A DNA stretch of 28,237 bases, from assembly GCA_028697935.1 (NCBI GenBank), contig JAQVEM010000004.1, forward strand, positions 1 through 28,237, read 5' to 3'. Positions 1 to 8,466 of this stretch are shown here, piece after piece. The translations under genes were made by a program, and so were the position numbers. The notes under the pieces were generated by a model, which was not told the DNA's origin, ran no database searches, and saw only the letters and a program-made list of their open reading frames with translations. Source of the DNA: Actinomycetota bacterium (GTDB taxonomy: Bacteria; Actinomycetota; Humimicrobiia; Humimicrobiales; Humimicrobiaceae). The first letter of the stretch is position 1; each line of letters starts with the position of its first letter.

Positions 1-1765
1 TTATAGTTTTTGGAATAATTTTATGTTCTCTATTATATTCAATCTGCAGTTCCCTCCTCCTGTTAGTTTCAAGCACAGCATTTTTTATAGAATCAGTTAT
101 ATCATCTGCATACATTATAACTTTTCCGTTAACATTCCTCGCTGCTCTTCCTATAGTCTGAATAAGTGATATCTCGGACCTTAAAAATCCTTCTTTATCA
201 GCATCAAGTATGGCAACCAGTGAGACTTCCGGAAGGTCCAATCCTTCTCTTAACAAATTTATTCCTATAAGAACATCAAATTCTCCTGTTCTCAGCCCTC
301 TCAATATTTCAATTCTTTCCAGTGTGTCTATGGTAGAATGGAGATACCTTACTCTTATATTTCTACTCGTTAGATAATCAGTCAGATCTTCTGCCATTCT
401 TTTTGTAAGAGTTGTTACAAGAACTCTCTCGCCCCTGTCCACAACCTTTTTAATCTCATATATCAGATCATCTATCTGACCACTGGTTTTTCTTATAGAA
501 ACTTCCGGGTCAACAAGGCCTGTCGGTCTTATTATCTGCTCTACTATCTGACTGCTTACTCTTTTTTCATATGGACCAGGCGTGGCAGTTGTAAATATCG
601 CTCTTTTAATTTTCGTTTCAAATTCTTCAAATTTTAAAGGCCTGTTATCCAGTGCAGAAGGAAGCCTGAAACCATAATCCACCAGAGTCTGTTTTCTTGA
701 CCTGTCACCTTCATACATCCCCCTTATCTGGGGAATTGCAATATGGGATTCATCTATAACTACAAGAAAATCATCTGGAAAAAAATCAAGAAGAGTATTG
801 GGCGGTTCACCCGGCGCTTTCCCCAGTATGTGCCTTGAATAGTTTTCTATTCCACTACAAAATCCCAGCTCCCTTATCATCTCCATATCATATCTGGTTC
901 TTGATTCCAGTCTCTGTGCCTCAAGTAATTTATTTTGTTCTTTAAAATACTTTACCCGCTCCTCGAGTTCCTCTTCTATTGTTGCAAGAGCTCTGTCAAC
1001 CCATTCTCTGGTTGCAAGAAAATGTGTTGCGGGAGATATTATATACACTTCATACTCATTATAAATCTCTCCTGATACCGGGTTGAATTCAACAATCCTT
1101 TCAATTTCATCCCCTATAAGCTGGACTCTTACTGCCTTTTCCTGATACGCAGGATATATCTCAATTGTATCGCCTTTAACCCTAAACTTTCCGTTAGTAA
1201 ATTCATATTCATTTCTTTCATATCTGATATTAACCAGATTTCCAATCATCTCATCACGGGGGAATTCTTCTCCTGCTTTCAGGATAATTCTCTGTTTTCC
1301 ATATTCCGAAGGCGAACCCAGTCCATATATACAGGAAACACTCGCAACAACTATAACATCGTCTCTCGTGTAGAGAGAATTCGTTGAAGACAACCTTAAT
1401 TTTTCTATTTCCTCATTTATAGATGTATCTTTTTCAATGTATAAATCTTTACCGGGGATATATGCTTCCGGCTGATAATAATCATAATAACTCACAAAAA
1501 ATTCAACTGCGCTGCCCGGAAAAAATTCTTTAAATTCATTACAAAGCTGCGCTGCAAGTGTTTTATTAGGAGCAAGCACCAGCGTGGGAAGGCCAGTATT
1601 CTGGATTACATTTGCTATTGTATAAGTTTTCCCGGAGCCTGTAACACCGAGCAGGCACTGAAATTTAAAATTATCTCTAATACCTTTTGTAAGCTGACTG
1701 ATAGCTTTACTCTGGTCTCCCTGGGGAGAATAATTTGATATTAATTTAAATTTTGAATCAGACAT
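1..1765 (-). CDS. uvrB: Excinuclease ABC subunit B, 3' end cut off by window edge
   Basis: UvrB is the DNA-damage-verifying helicase-like subunit of nucleotide excision repair; it is loaded by UvrA and recruits UvrC. I translated the reverse strand from the ATG at 1763-1765. It gives 588 codons without a stop before the edge. Visible motifs are the Walker A region GVTGSGKTYT near residue 40, the damage-probing beta-hairpin YYDYYQPEAY near residue 92, DESHIAIPQIRGMYEGDRSR in the middle, and the helicase motif VI sequence QTIGRAARN near the end. The last visible residues match the usual RRR-LQ-YN-EH-I-P-TI segment, so only roughly the last 70-100 residues, including the UvrC-binding UVR motif, are missing. 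No clear Shine-Dalgarno precedes the start. It lies 115 bp downstream of coaE in the polA-rpsA-coaE-uvrB order. Identification is very secure. Confidence 0.97.
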   Translation of the reverse strand, partial: MSDSKFKLISNYSPQGDQSKAISQLTKGIRDNFKFQCLLGVTGSGKTYTIANVIQNTGLPTLVLAPNKTLAAQLCNEFKEFFPGSAVEFFVSYYDYYQPEAYIPGKDLYIEKDTSINEEIEKLRLSSTNSLYTRDDVIVVASVSCIYGLGSPSEYGKQRIILKAGEEFPRDEMIGNLVNIRYERNEYEFTNGKFRVKGDTIEIYPAYQEKAVRVQLIGDEIERIVEFNPVSGEIYNEYEVYIISPATHFLATREWVDRALATIEEELEERVKYFKEQNKLLEAQRLESRTRYDMEMIRELGFCSGIENYSRHILGKAPGEPPNTLLDFFPDDFLVVIDESHIAIPQIRGMYEGDRSRKQTLVDYGFRLPSALDNRPLKFEEFETKIKRAIFTTATPGPYEKRVSSQIVEQIIRPTGLVDPEVSIRKTSGQIDDLIYEIKKVVDRGERVLVTTLTKRMAEDLTDYLTSRNIRVRYLHSTIDTLERIEILRGLRTGEFDVLIGINLLREGLDLPEVSLVAILDADKEGFLRSEISLIQTIGRAARNVNGKVIMYADDITDSIKNAVLETNRRRELQIEYNREHKIIPKTI

Positions 1766-1880
1766 ATTATCACAGGCCATTCCGGGCCATTTTATATTTT
1801 AGAATTTTTTAAATTTAATACAATAATAAAATGTTAAGTGTAATGCCGGGTTGCAATCATAAATAATACATCTCTGAATA

Positions 1881-2462
1881 CTAAATTTCTGCCATTATCT
1901 TTTCTATCTTCTCAAACAGGTCTTTTTTGGTTTTATTATTGTCAATTATAAAATTTACTTTTTCCTTATTTATTTTCAGGTGCTGTCCATCTACCCTTAA
2001 TTTTATATCGTCATCTGAAAATCCTTTACCTTTTAAAAATTGTTTTCTCCGGTTGGTGGAATTCCTTATATAAAATATATAATCACATAATTCATCCAGC
2101 CCGCAGTCAAACAATACTGCTGCATCTATTATTATATAATCTCTATCGCTGTTTTTAGTTAAAATATTCTGGATTTCACTTTTTATTAAAGGAAACATTA
2201 AATTATTTAATTTATCTAACTCTTTTTTATCTGAAAATACTTTCTTTGCAAGTTCAGCATAAATTAAATTGCCTTCAGAATCCAGCACCTCTTTTCCAAA
2301 AATCTGTCCGAGCTTATTCAAAATTTCGGGGCTCTTCTTATATATACCTTTTGCTATTTCATCTGCATCAATTATCAGCACATCCTTTTTTATCTTCTTT
2401 ATATATCTACTTACAGTGCTTTTACCAGAGGCAACTTTACCTGTAATTCCAATTACTTTGAT
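1881..2462 (-). CDS. coaE: Dephospho-CoA kinase with apparent non-canonical start
   Basis: CoaE phosphorylates the ribose 3'-hydroxyl of dephospho-CoA, the last step of coenzyme A synthesis. In the reverse strand the P-loop reads IGITGKVASGKSTVS, followed by DADEIAKGIY (the usual D-AD/H-I region) and IIDAAVLFDCGLDELCDYIFY (the usual PLLFE-G region). No ATG, GTG or TTG lies in frame before the P-loop. The first canonical start (GTG at 2379-2381) would delete the whole ATP-binding loop. A perfect AGGAGG sits at 2469-2474, six bases before an ATC codon (2460-2462), so I place the start at ATC, giving 193 residues, normal for the family. GTT at 2463-2465 is the alternative, as is an assembly or sequencing error in an original ATG. 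The function is secure; the start is not. Confidence 0.9.
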   Translation of the reverse strand: MKVIGITGKVASGKSTVSRYIKKIKKDVLIIDADEIAKGIYKKSPEILNKLGQIFGKEVLDSEGNLIYAELAKKVFSDKKELDKLNNLMFPLIKSEIQNILTKNSDRDYIIIDAAVLFDCGLDELCDYIFYIRNSTNRRKQFLKGKGFSDDDIKLRVDGQHLKINKEKVNFIIDNNKTKKDLFEKIEKIMAEI

Positions 2463-2468
2463 AACAGG

Positions 2469-2474
2469 CCTCCT
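2469..2474 (-). promoter_or_regulatory. Strong ribosome binding site for coaE
   Basis: A perfect AGGAGG on the minus strand, six bases ahead of ATC and three ahead of GTT, in frame with the CoaE P-loop. It decides that translation starts here rather than at the internal GTG 81 bases downstream. Confidence 0.75.
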
Positions 2475-2540
2475 TCTTAACTAAAATTTCAATAAAAATA
2501 TAAAGCTTTAAAAACAATTTAATGCCAGCAAGCTTAAATA

Positions 2541-2569
2541 TTAGTATAAACAGTTTCTGCTAATACTAA
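2541..2569. repeat. Inverted repeat upstream of coaE
   Basis: Arms TTAGTAT (2541-2547) and ATACTAA (2563-2569) enclose a second small pair, CAG (2551-2553) and CTG (2557-2559), giving a 29-base hairpin with a symmetric internal loop. It lies about 80 bases upstream of coaE. It could be an operator or a leader hairpin. No T-run follows, so a terminator is unlikely. Confidence 0.4.
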
Positions 2570-2919
2570 AAGTAACAATAGCTGTCTATTTTCCAGAATA
2601 TTTAAAATGATCAACTAATGATTAATGATTCTTAAGAGTACTACTGGTGGTGTGGCTTTTAGAGTAGATTTATATTCTACATATTGAGTTTACAATATAT
2701 TTATAATTTAACCACTATAATAAATCACATAACTTATGCTTTTACAGGATATAAATAACTTAAAGTTGCGATATGGAATATATTTTAAAAACCCGAACCA
2801 TACTGACGCTATTTCTGATTCTGATGTAATACTACTTGAATAGTAGCAGTAGCATTCTGCCTGTTATTACTGTTACTGATACGAGTTTCTGGTCGCTACC
2901 TGATAATACTATCCGAATA

Positions 2920-4335
2920 TTATTCCAGATTTGCTTCGTCTTTCATCTCTTTTATAAGCTCTTCTATCTTTCTCTTTTTATCAGAATCCTCATTATCTTC
3001 TATATCTTCACCAGAAATTTTTTCTTCCTCAATAGAAGTATCTGGTTCTTTTGTATCTGCTGAATTTGTTTTATCTTTTATATCTTTACCAGCTTTTTCT
3101 GCATCTTCTGCAGCAGTTTCTTCTACTTCTTTTATTTCTCTATCTTCCAGTTTCCTGGCTTTTTCTTCTTCACTGCTGCCAGTTTTCCCTTTCTCTTCTG
3201 ATGTTCTTTCTTCTTTTTCTTCAACAGGATTTTCTACCTGCCTGATACTAAAGGCCATTCTTCTTCTATCATAGTCTATATCAATAATTCTAACCATCAG
3301 CTCATCACCAATTTTCGCAATATCGCTTGGCCTTTTAACCTGCCTGTCGCTTAACTCAGATATATGCACTAACCCTTCAATCCCATCTTCAATTTCAACA
3401 AATAAGCCAAATTTTACAATCCTTGTAACTTTACCCATTACCATATCTTTAATAGAATATTTCTTTATCTTTTCAACCCATGGGTCTTTCTGGGTTTGCT
3501 TTAATCCCAGTGATAATCTCTGTTTTTCATAATCAATATCAAGTATTTCTACATCGACTTCCTGGTCAACGCTTACTACTTCAGAAGGATGCTTTACATG
3601 GTTCCATGAAAGCTCTGAAATGTGAATCAGACCATCAACTCCATTCACATCAACAAATGCTCCAAAATCAGCTATACTGGTAATTATACCTTTCCTTATC
3701 TGGCCAACTTCCATACTGTTCAGTACTTCTTTTCTCTGTTCTTTTTTCTCATCCTCTATAATAACTTTTCTTGATAGCACTACATTATTTCTATTCCTGT
3801 CTACTTCGATAATCTTGCAGACACATTTCTCACCAATGTAGGATTCAAGATCTTTTGTTTTTCTTATATCTATCAGAGACGCAGGTAAGAAACCTCTCAG
3901 CCCTATATCAACAATTAATCCACCTTTTACACATTCTATAATCTCTCCCTCAATTGTCTCACCACTCTGATATATTTTTTCTATTCTATCAAAATTCTGT
4001 TCTACTTCAGCTCTTTTCTTTGATAATATTAATCGCCCATCCTGATCTTCCTTTTGAAGGACCATTATTTCTATCTCATCATCAATCTTTAATATATCTT
4101 CAGGTTTTACATTATTTCTAATAGATAATTCACTCAGTGGTATAACTCCTTCAGATTTAAAACCAACATCTACCAGAACCTCATCTTTATCAATTTTCAC
4201 TACTTTTCCCCTGATAATGTCCCCATCGTTAAGGCTAATCATCGTTAAATCATAGTTGGGAATCAATCTGCCGTTTTCGTCTTCTACCATATAATTTTCG
4301 TTTGTAATTTTTTTAGTAAAATTTTTTTCTGTCAT
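2920..4335 (-). CDS. rpsA: 30S ribosomal protein S1, four S1 domains with acidic tail
   Basis: S1 binds mRNA on the 30S subunit and helps initiation, particularly of messages with weak Shine-Dalgarno sequences. The 471-residue product has four S1/OB-fold repeats, at about residues 33-105, 122-195, 208-280 and 293-368. The last two carry the strongest consensus, for example GLIHISELSW and GLVHISELSD. From residue 370 the chain becomes a low-complexity Glu/Lys/Asp tail of about 100 residues. Four domains plus a charged tail and the length match actinobacterial S1 rather than the six-domain proteobacterial form. An in-frame TAA just upstream fixes the ATG start. A GGAG lies at an unusually long 15 bases from it. 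It follows polA (106-bp gap) and precedes coaE. Confidence 0.96.
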   Translation of the reverse strand: MTEKNFTKKITNENYMVEDENGRLIPNYDLTMISLNDGDIIRGKVVKIDKDEVLVDVGFKSEGVIPLSELSIRNNVKPEDILKIDDEIEIMVLQKEDQDGRLILSKKRAEVEQNFDRIEKIYQSGETIEGEIIECVKGGLIVDIGLRGFLPASLIDIRKTKDLESYIGEKCVCKIIEVDRNRNNVVLSRKVIIEDEKKEQRKEVLNSMEVGQIRKGIITSIADFGAFVDVNGVDGLIHISELSWNHVKHPSEVVSVDQEVDVEILDIDYEKQRLSLGLKQTQKDPWVEKIKKYSIKDMVMGKVTRIVKFGLFVEIEDGIEGLVHISELSDRQVKRPSDIAKIGDELMVRIIDIDYDRRRMAFSIRQVENPVEEKEERTSEEKGKTGSSEEEKARKLEDREIKEVEETAAEDAEKAGKDIKDKTNSADTKEPDTSIEEEKISGEDIEDNEDSDKKRKIEELIKEMKDEANLE

Positions 4336-4420
4336 TTTTTATAAATTTATCTCCTTTTTTAATATCCGAAAAGAATAACATGCATATAAAGAATAATCAA
4401 TATTATACGAAATTTTTTCA

Positions 4421-4438
4421 ATTATACCAGTTGTATAA
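4421..4438 (-). promoter_or_regulatory. Candidate extended -10 promoter with overlapping inverted repeat, rpsA
   Basis: In the 106-bp polA-rpsA gap the minus strand has TGGTATAAT, an extended -10 (TG-N-TATAAT), at 4421-4429. The same bases form an inverted repeat, TTATAC-CAGTT-GTATAA (4422-4438). A second TATAAT lies at 4402-4407. I find no good -35 for either. The inverted repeat could be an operator or just AT-rich coincidence. Confidence 0.35.
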
Positions 4439-4441
4439 CCC

Positions 4442-7300
4442 TCAAATATACCAGTTTACACCACTTTTTATATCAACTTTTAAATTTACTTTTAATTTTA
4501 CACAGTTTTCCATTGATTCTCTTAATATTTTTTTAATAATTTCACTGTCTTTCTCCTTCAACTCCAGTACAAGTTCATCATGAACATGTAAAATGATATT
4601 ACTATCCAATTTTTCTGATTTTAATCTATTAAAAAGCACTATTGTCGAAAGCTTTATTATATCAGCAGCACTTCCCTGTATCGGTGTGTTCACTGCATAT
4701 CTCTCACCAAGCCTCCTTACCTGACTATTACTGCTCCCCAGCTCTCTTAAATATCTCTTTCTGCCAAAAATTGTTGTAGAATAACCTTTTTTGTATGCTT
4801 CCTCTATCAGGAATTTCAAATATTTATTTACACCCTGATACCTGTCAAAGTATTTTTTAATATATTCTCTTGCCTCTTCTTCTGAAATGGATAGCCTGTT
4901 CATAAGCCCATATTCTGTCATCCCATATATTATTCCAAAATTTATTGCCTTTGCCTTTCTTCTTAAATCCTCTGTTACTTCATTATAATCGACATCAAAA
5001 AGCTCTGACGCTGTCCTCGCATGTATATCTTCATCTTTTCTGAAGGAATCTACCAGGATTTCATCTTCTGAAAGGTGTGCGAGAATTCTCAATTCAATCT
5101 GGGAATAATCCGCAGACATTATAATATCATAACCGGCTCCGGGCACAAATGCTTTTCTTATCTGCCTTCCATACTCCGTCCTTACCGGAATATTTTGGAG
5201 ATTGGGGTCACTGCTGCTTATCCTTCCTGTAGATGTCCCGAGCTGATGATATGTTGCATGAACTCTCAAATCCACAGGGTCAATTAGTCCGGGAAGAACA
5301 TCTATATAGGTGTTTTTAAGTTTAGTTTTTTCCCTGTAGTCAAGGATTTTCGCAATAACCGGTGAGCTATCATATATCGCCCTCAGGGATTCAGCATCTG
5401 TAGATAATCCTGTTTTGGTTCGTTTTACAGCAGGGAGACCGAGTTTATTATATAATACTTCTGCTAATTGGCGTGAAGAATTTATGTTGAATTCTTCACC
5501 ACATAACTTATAAATTTCTTTCTCGAGGTTTTTTATTTCCCGGTCATATTCTTTTATTAAATCATTCAGGTACTCTCTGTCTATGCATACACCTGTATAT
5601 TCCATTTCAGCAATAATTCTTATAAGGGGCTCTTCTATTTTCCAGTATAGTTCCCCCATATCTTCTTCCGCCAGCCCTTCAAGTAATTTGCTCTCAATTT
5701 TTTCATAGAGGCTTAATTTTCTATTTAATATTTCAAGTTCATACGCAGCTTCTGCGCTTCTACTTTCTTCTTGCTCTTTATCTGTACCGCAACTGCTGAC
5801 ACCCACTCCACCATTTAAATTAAGTGACAATTGTTTTCTTTCACCTTTATTTTCATTCTCATTTTCGCTTTCTGTGGTAACAAAAACAGTGTTTTTATTA
5901 TCCTTAACAGATTTAATCTCTTTTTCAGATCTAATCTCTTCTTCAATGCTTTCTGGTTCTATCTTCAGGAGGTCATAAATTATTTCATCAATTGTAGTGT
6001 CGGGTTTAACAGGGTTTAGAAGTAAATACAGTATCTTGTAATCAATATATTTTCCATCCAGTGTGATTCCGTATCTCTTTAATGTTTTATATATCTTCTT
6101 GAAATCAAAGCCAGAAATTTTATTTTCTTTATTTTCCAGTAATTTTTTTATACTTTCCCTGACCTTATTAACCCCGAGTTCCTTTTTTTCTACAAGAAAT
6201 GCACTGCCATTGCCATTCCCAAAATATAAAATAATTCCACAGAACTCATTAAAAGCTTCCCAGAGAGCTATATAAATAGTTCTTCCAGAACCATATTCTA
6301 AAATTTCATCACACAATTCAGGGGTTAAATGTTTTAGATCAATTTTATTTATTGCATCTATTCTTTTAACAGCTTTACTGGATTCAATATCTTCTTTTTT
6401 AAAATCTATCTTATCCTGTAGATTATAAAGCTTTTTTATCAGATTTCTGAATTCAAGACTCTCAAAGAGCTGCTTTACTTTATTGATGCTTATATTTTTA
6501 AAACTATTATCTACTAATTCTCTTACCTTTATATCACCAGATCTTTTCAATGTAGTCAGCTCTTTACTTAAAATGGCCAGATCTCTGTTTGCTAACAAAA
6601 GCTCCTTTAAACGTCTACTGTCTATCTTATCCAGATTTTCATAGATTTCTTCTACAGAACCATATTTTTTTACAAGTGATTTCGCAGTTCCCGGGCCTAT
6701 CCCTGGTATTCCAGGTATATTGTCAGAACTGTCTCCCATAAGTGCGAGCAGGTCTTTTATTTTTTCGGGCTCTATCCCAAACTTTTCCACAACTCCTTCT
6801 CTGTTAAACATAACAGTATCTGTAATACCTCTTTTAATAGACATGACTTTTATCTTATCAGAAACAAGCTGAAGTATGTCTTTATCACCAGAGACTATTA
6901 TAACGCTGTCAAATTCATCTTTTATACTTTCTGCTATATCCGCTAGTATATCATCAGCTTCCAGGCCATCTTTCTCAAGGCATGCTATGTTAAAAACATT
7001 TAAAACTTCTTTTATCAGTGGCAACTGGTCCGATAAGCTGTCGGGCATTTTTTTTCTCTGGATTTTATAACGATCAAATAATTCATGCCTGAAAGTTGGT
7101 TTTTTGCTGTCAAAGGCACATATTATTGTATCGGGATTCTCCTGCTCTATCAGCTTTAGAAGCATATTTGTAAATCCTAAAACAGCGTTTGTGGCTATGC
7201 CTGATGATGTTGATATTGTTTCAGGAATTGCATAAAACGCCCTGTATGCAATATTATTTCCGTCTATTAAAATCGCTTTATTTTTTTTATTCTTTTCCAA
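4442..7300 (-). CDS. polA: DNA polymerase I
   Basis: Pol I fills gaps in repair and removes Okazaki primers. The 5'-nuclease domain (about 1-300) has LIDGNNIAYRAF, LEADDILADIAE, VSGDKDILQLV and DSSDNIPGIPGIGPGTA. The polymerase domain has TGRISSSDPNLQNIP, motif A DYSQIELR (731), motif B RRKAKAINFGIIYG (780-793) and motif C HVHDELVLE (905). The middle 3'-5' exonuclease domain is degenerate: the DxE of Exo I is not visible where expected (I see IALWEAF), so proofreading is probably lost, as in Bacillus and Thermus enzymes. A low-complexity Glu/Ser/Asn linker of about 65 residues (about 470-535) explains the 952-residue length. The start is TTG at 7298-7300 with an in-frame TAA two codons before it and only a weak purine stretch upstream. 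rpsA follows. Confidence 0.97.
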   Translation of the reverse strand: MEKNKKNKAILIDGNNIAYRAFYAIPETISTSSGIATNAVLGFTNMLLKLIEQENPDTIICAFDSKKPTFRHELFDRYKIQRKKMPDSLSDQLPLIKEVLNVFNIACLEKDGLEADDILADIAESIKDEFDSVIIVSGDKDILQLVSDKIKVMSIKRGITDTVMFNREGVVEKFGIEPEKIKDLLALMGDSSDNIPGIPGIGPGTAKSLVKKYGSVEEIYENLDKIDSRRLKELLLANRDLAILSKELTTLKRSGDIKVRELVDNSFKNISINKVKQLFESLEFRNLIKKLYNLQDKIDFKKEDIESSKAVKRIDAINKIDLKHLTPELCDEILEYGSGRTIYIALWEAFNEFCGIILYFGNGNGSAFLVEKKELGVNKVRESIKKLLENKENKISGFDFKKIYKTLKRYGITLDGKYIDYKILYLLLNPVKPDTTIDEIIYDLLKIEPESIEEEIRSEKEIKSVKDNKNTVFVTTESENENENKGERKQLSLNLNGGVGVSSCGTDKEQEESRSAEAAYELEILNRKLSLYEKIESKLLEGLAEEDMGELYWKIEEPLIRIIAEMEYTGVCIDREYLNDLIKEYDREIKNLEKEIYKLCGEEFNINSSRQLAEVLYNKLGLPAVKRTKTGLSTDAESLRAIYDSSPVIAKILDYREKTKLKNTYIDVLPGLIDPVDLRVHATYHQLGTSTGRISSSDPNLQNIPVRTEYGRQIRKAFVPGAGYDIIMSADYSQIELRILAHLSEDEILVDSFRKDEDIHARTASELFDVDYNEVTEDLRRKAKAINFGIIYGMTEYGLMNRLSISEEEAREYIKKYFDRYQGVNKYLKFLIEEAYKKGYSTTIFGRKRYLRELGSSNSQVRRLGERYAVNTPIQGSAADIIKLSTIVLFNRLKSEKLDSNIILHVHDELVLELKEKDSEIIKKILRESMENCVKLKVNLKVDIKSGVNWYI

Positions 7301-7684
7301 TAATTATTAACACTTTCTATTTGACTATGTATTGACTATGAGGACCATATTACAATACTATACAATGTATACCGGATAACGGATACTTGATACTGCTCTT
7401 CGGATACTTTATATCAGTTATTTTACTATTTTGCTATATACAGTGCTGCATAATAACCATCTATAAAAAACATTTAATTACAAATACTTTATACCTGATA
7501 ATTTACTCCACAGTATATTTTATCACGGACATTTTATTTAAATAATTAGATTTAAGATAGCCGATTTTAATTGTACAATTTTTTATATTATAACATCTTG
7601 CAAATATTTTTTTTACATATCACTTTTACAGATTCTTGATATTAATCTTGATAAATTGTATTATTTTTCAAGCATTCTTCACGA
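7301..7684. other. 384-bp divergent gap between polA and tRNA-Leu
   Basis: Very AT-rich, with no ORF. It must hold the minus-strand polA promoter and holds the plus-strand tRNA promoter described separately. Short direct repeats are visible: TTGACTATG twice near 7320-7340 and CGGATACTT twice near 7380-7410. A TATAAT on the minus strand near 7587 could serve polA but has no recognisable -35. Nothing else was recognised. Confidence 0.55.
7636..7664 (+). promoter_or_regulatory. Sigma-70-type promoter for tRNA-Leu
   Basis: TTGATA (7636-7641), a 17-base spacer, then TATTAT (7659-7664). Both hexamers are one or two mismatches from consensus and spacing is ideal. Transcription would start about 7671, some 14 bases before the mature tRNA. 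A second TTGATA at 7648-7653 is too close to be used with this -10. Confidence 0.7.
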
Positions 7685-7773
7685 GCCGGAGTGGCGGAAT
7701 TGGCAGACGCGCTGGACTCAAAATCCAGTGAACCGCGAGGTTCGTGTCGGTTCGACCCCGATCTCCGGCACCA
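7685..7773 (+). tRNA. tRNA-Leu, anticodon CAA
   Basis: Acceptor arm GCCGGAG (7685-7691) pairs with CTCCGGC (7763-7769), followed by discriminator A and an encoded CCA. The anticodon stem CTGGA/TCCAG holds the loop CTCAAAA, so the anticodon is CAA, reading UUG leucine codons. The T arm contains GGTTCGACCCC. A long variable arm (class II) lies between anticodon and T arms, as expected for leucine. It is the only tRNA in the window and is on the opposite strand to its neighbours. Confidence 0.96.
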
Positions 7774-7906
7774 TTGACTTTCGTTACTGGCATAGATAAA
7801 CATTTAAAATAAAAATTCAAAAATAAAAATTCATAAAGTTATAATAAGAGTTGTAATAAGGTAGTATTATTTGAACTCAAATCTTTTAGAGGAAATAAAA
7901 TCAAGG

Positions 7907-8278
7907 TTATTTTTTTAAAAGAGACCAGTTTAAATCAGTTCCTGTAATTTCTTCGCCATCCGGTGCCCACCTTATTTCATCCTCAGAAATAATCTTATAC
8001 TCAAACTCATAGTCGCCGGTAGTAAATGTAATTATATCACCGTTAATAACCCATTCTCCTTCTGTAATTACAGGTTCATCGCTTCTTTCAAGATAGGTCT
8101 CTTCCATGTAAAAAGTACCATCAGGATTTATAGTTATAAGAGTTTTTAGACCGGGACAGTCAGCGCAGGGCAATATTCCTTCAAAAGTACCACTTAGAGT
8201 AGATTTGCTGCAGCTAAAACTCAACACAGTTATAATAGAGATAATAATTATGAATATAACTGATAATAATCTTTTCAT
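7907..8278 (-). CDS. Small NlpE-like lipoprotein
   Basis: A 123-residue exported protein. It has a basic start (MKRLL), a hydrophobic segment (about residues 4-22) and a cysteine at 23 preceded by LSFS, an acceptable but not ideal lipobox. The mature part begins SGTFEGILPCADCPGLKT and continues with NPDGTFYMEETYLERSDE and EGEWVINGDIITF. This is the pattern of the NlpE N-terminal domain (G-LPCADC-G, DGTF, Y, G-W), including its CxxC at residues 38 and 41. NlpE in enterobacteria senses surface and copper stress; whether this short protein has that role is unknown, since it is a single domain in a presumably different cell envelope. GGAG lies 13 bases before the ATG. It stands alone between pfkA and the tRNA. 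Confidence 0.75.
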   Translation of the reverse strand: MKRLLSVIFIIIISIITVLSFSCSKSTLSGTFEGILPCADCPGLKTLITINPDGTFYMEETYLERSDEPVITEGEWVINGDIITFTTGDYEFEYKIISEDEIRWAPDGEEITGTDLNWSLLKK

Positions 8279-8384
8279 TTTTTAGAATCTTCTCCTTTTG
8301 TAATTTTTAAATATTTACATTATATAGTAGTACTTTAAATTAATATCACAGTAATTTTTAAAAAACTACAAAAGAAAATATACT

Positions 8385-8410
8385 CTGACATTAATAATTA
8401 TTATAGTCAG
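8385..8410. repeat. 26-bp palindrome between pfkA and the NlpE-like gene
   Basis: CTGAC (8385-8389) and GTCAG (8406-8410) flank the perfect 12-base palindrome TAATAATTATTA (8392-8403). The whole is symmetric about 8397/8398 with two mismatched positions per half. With no loop it looks more like a protein-binding operator than an RNA hairpin. It lies about 57 bp after the pfkA stop and 107 bp before the lipoprotein start, so it could serve either. Confidence 0.5.
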
Positions 8411-8466
8411 GCGTTTTAAACGAAAAATTTTATAGAATAATAAAAATTTTACAATAAAAATAAAAC

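Larger units (their letters stand above)
2463..2919. other. 457-bp gap between rpsA and coaE, no gene seen
   Basis: AT-rich sequence with no convincing ORF, tRNA or known RNA family on either strand. It holds the coaE ribosome binding site, the inverted repeat at 2541-2569, and a short hairpin CTACT-TGAAT-AGTAG near 2833-2847 that lies soon after the rpsA stop but has no T-run, so I do not call it a terminator. Two AAGCTT palindromes (around 2503 and 2530) flanked by AATAT/ATATT can also pair imperfectly. The unusual length for an otherwise compact gene group suggests that coaE has its own promoter here, but I could not point to a clear one. Confidence 0.6.

Noticed and set aside
2836..3245. 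Plus-strand hydrophobic ORFs opposite the rpsA tail
   Set aside because: They mirror the Glu/Lys-rich codons of the S1 tail, which read as Phe/Leu/Ser on the other strand.
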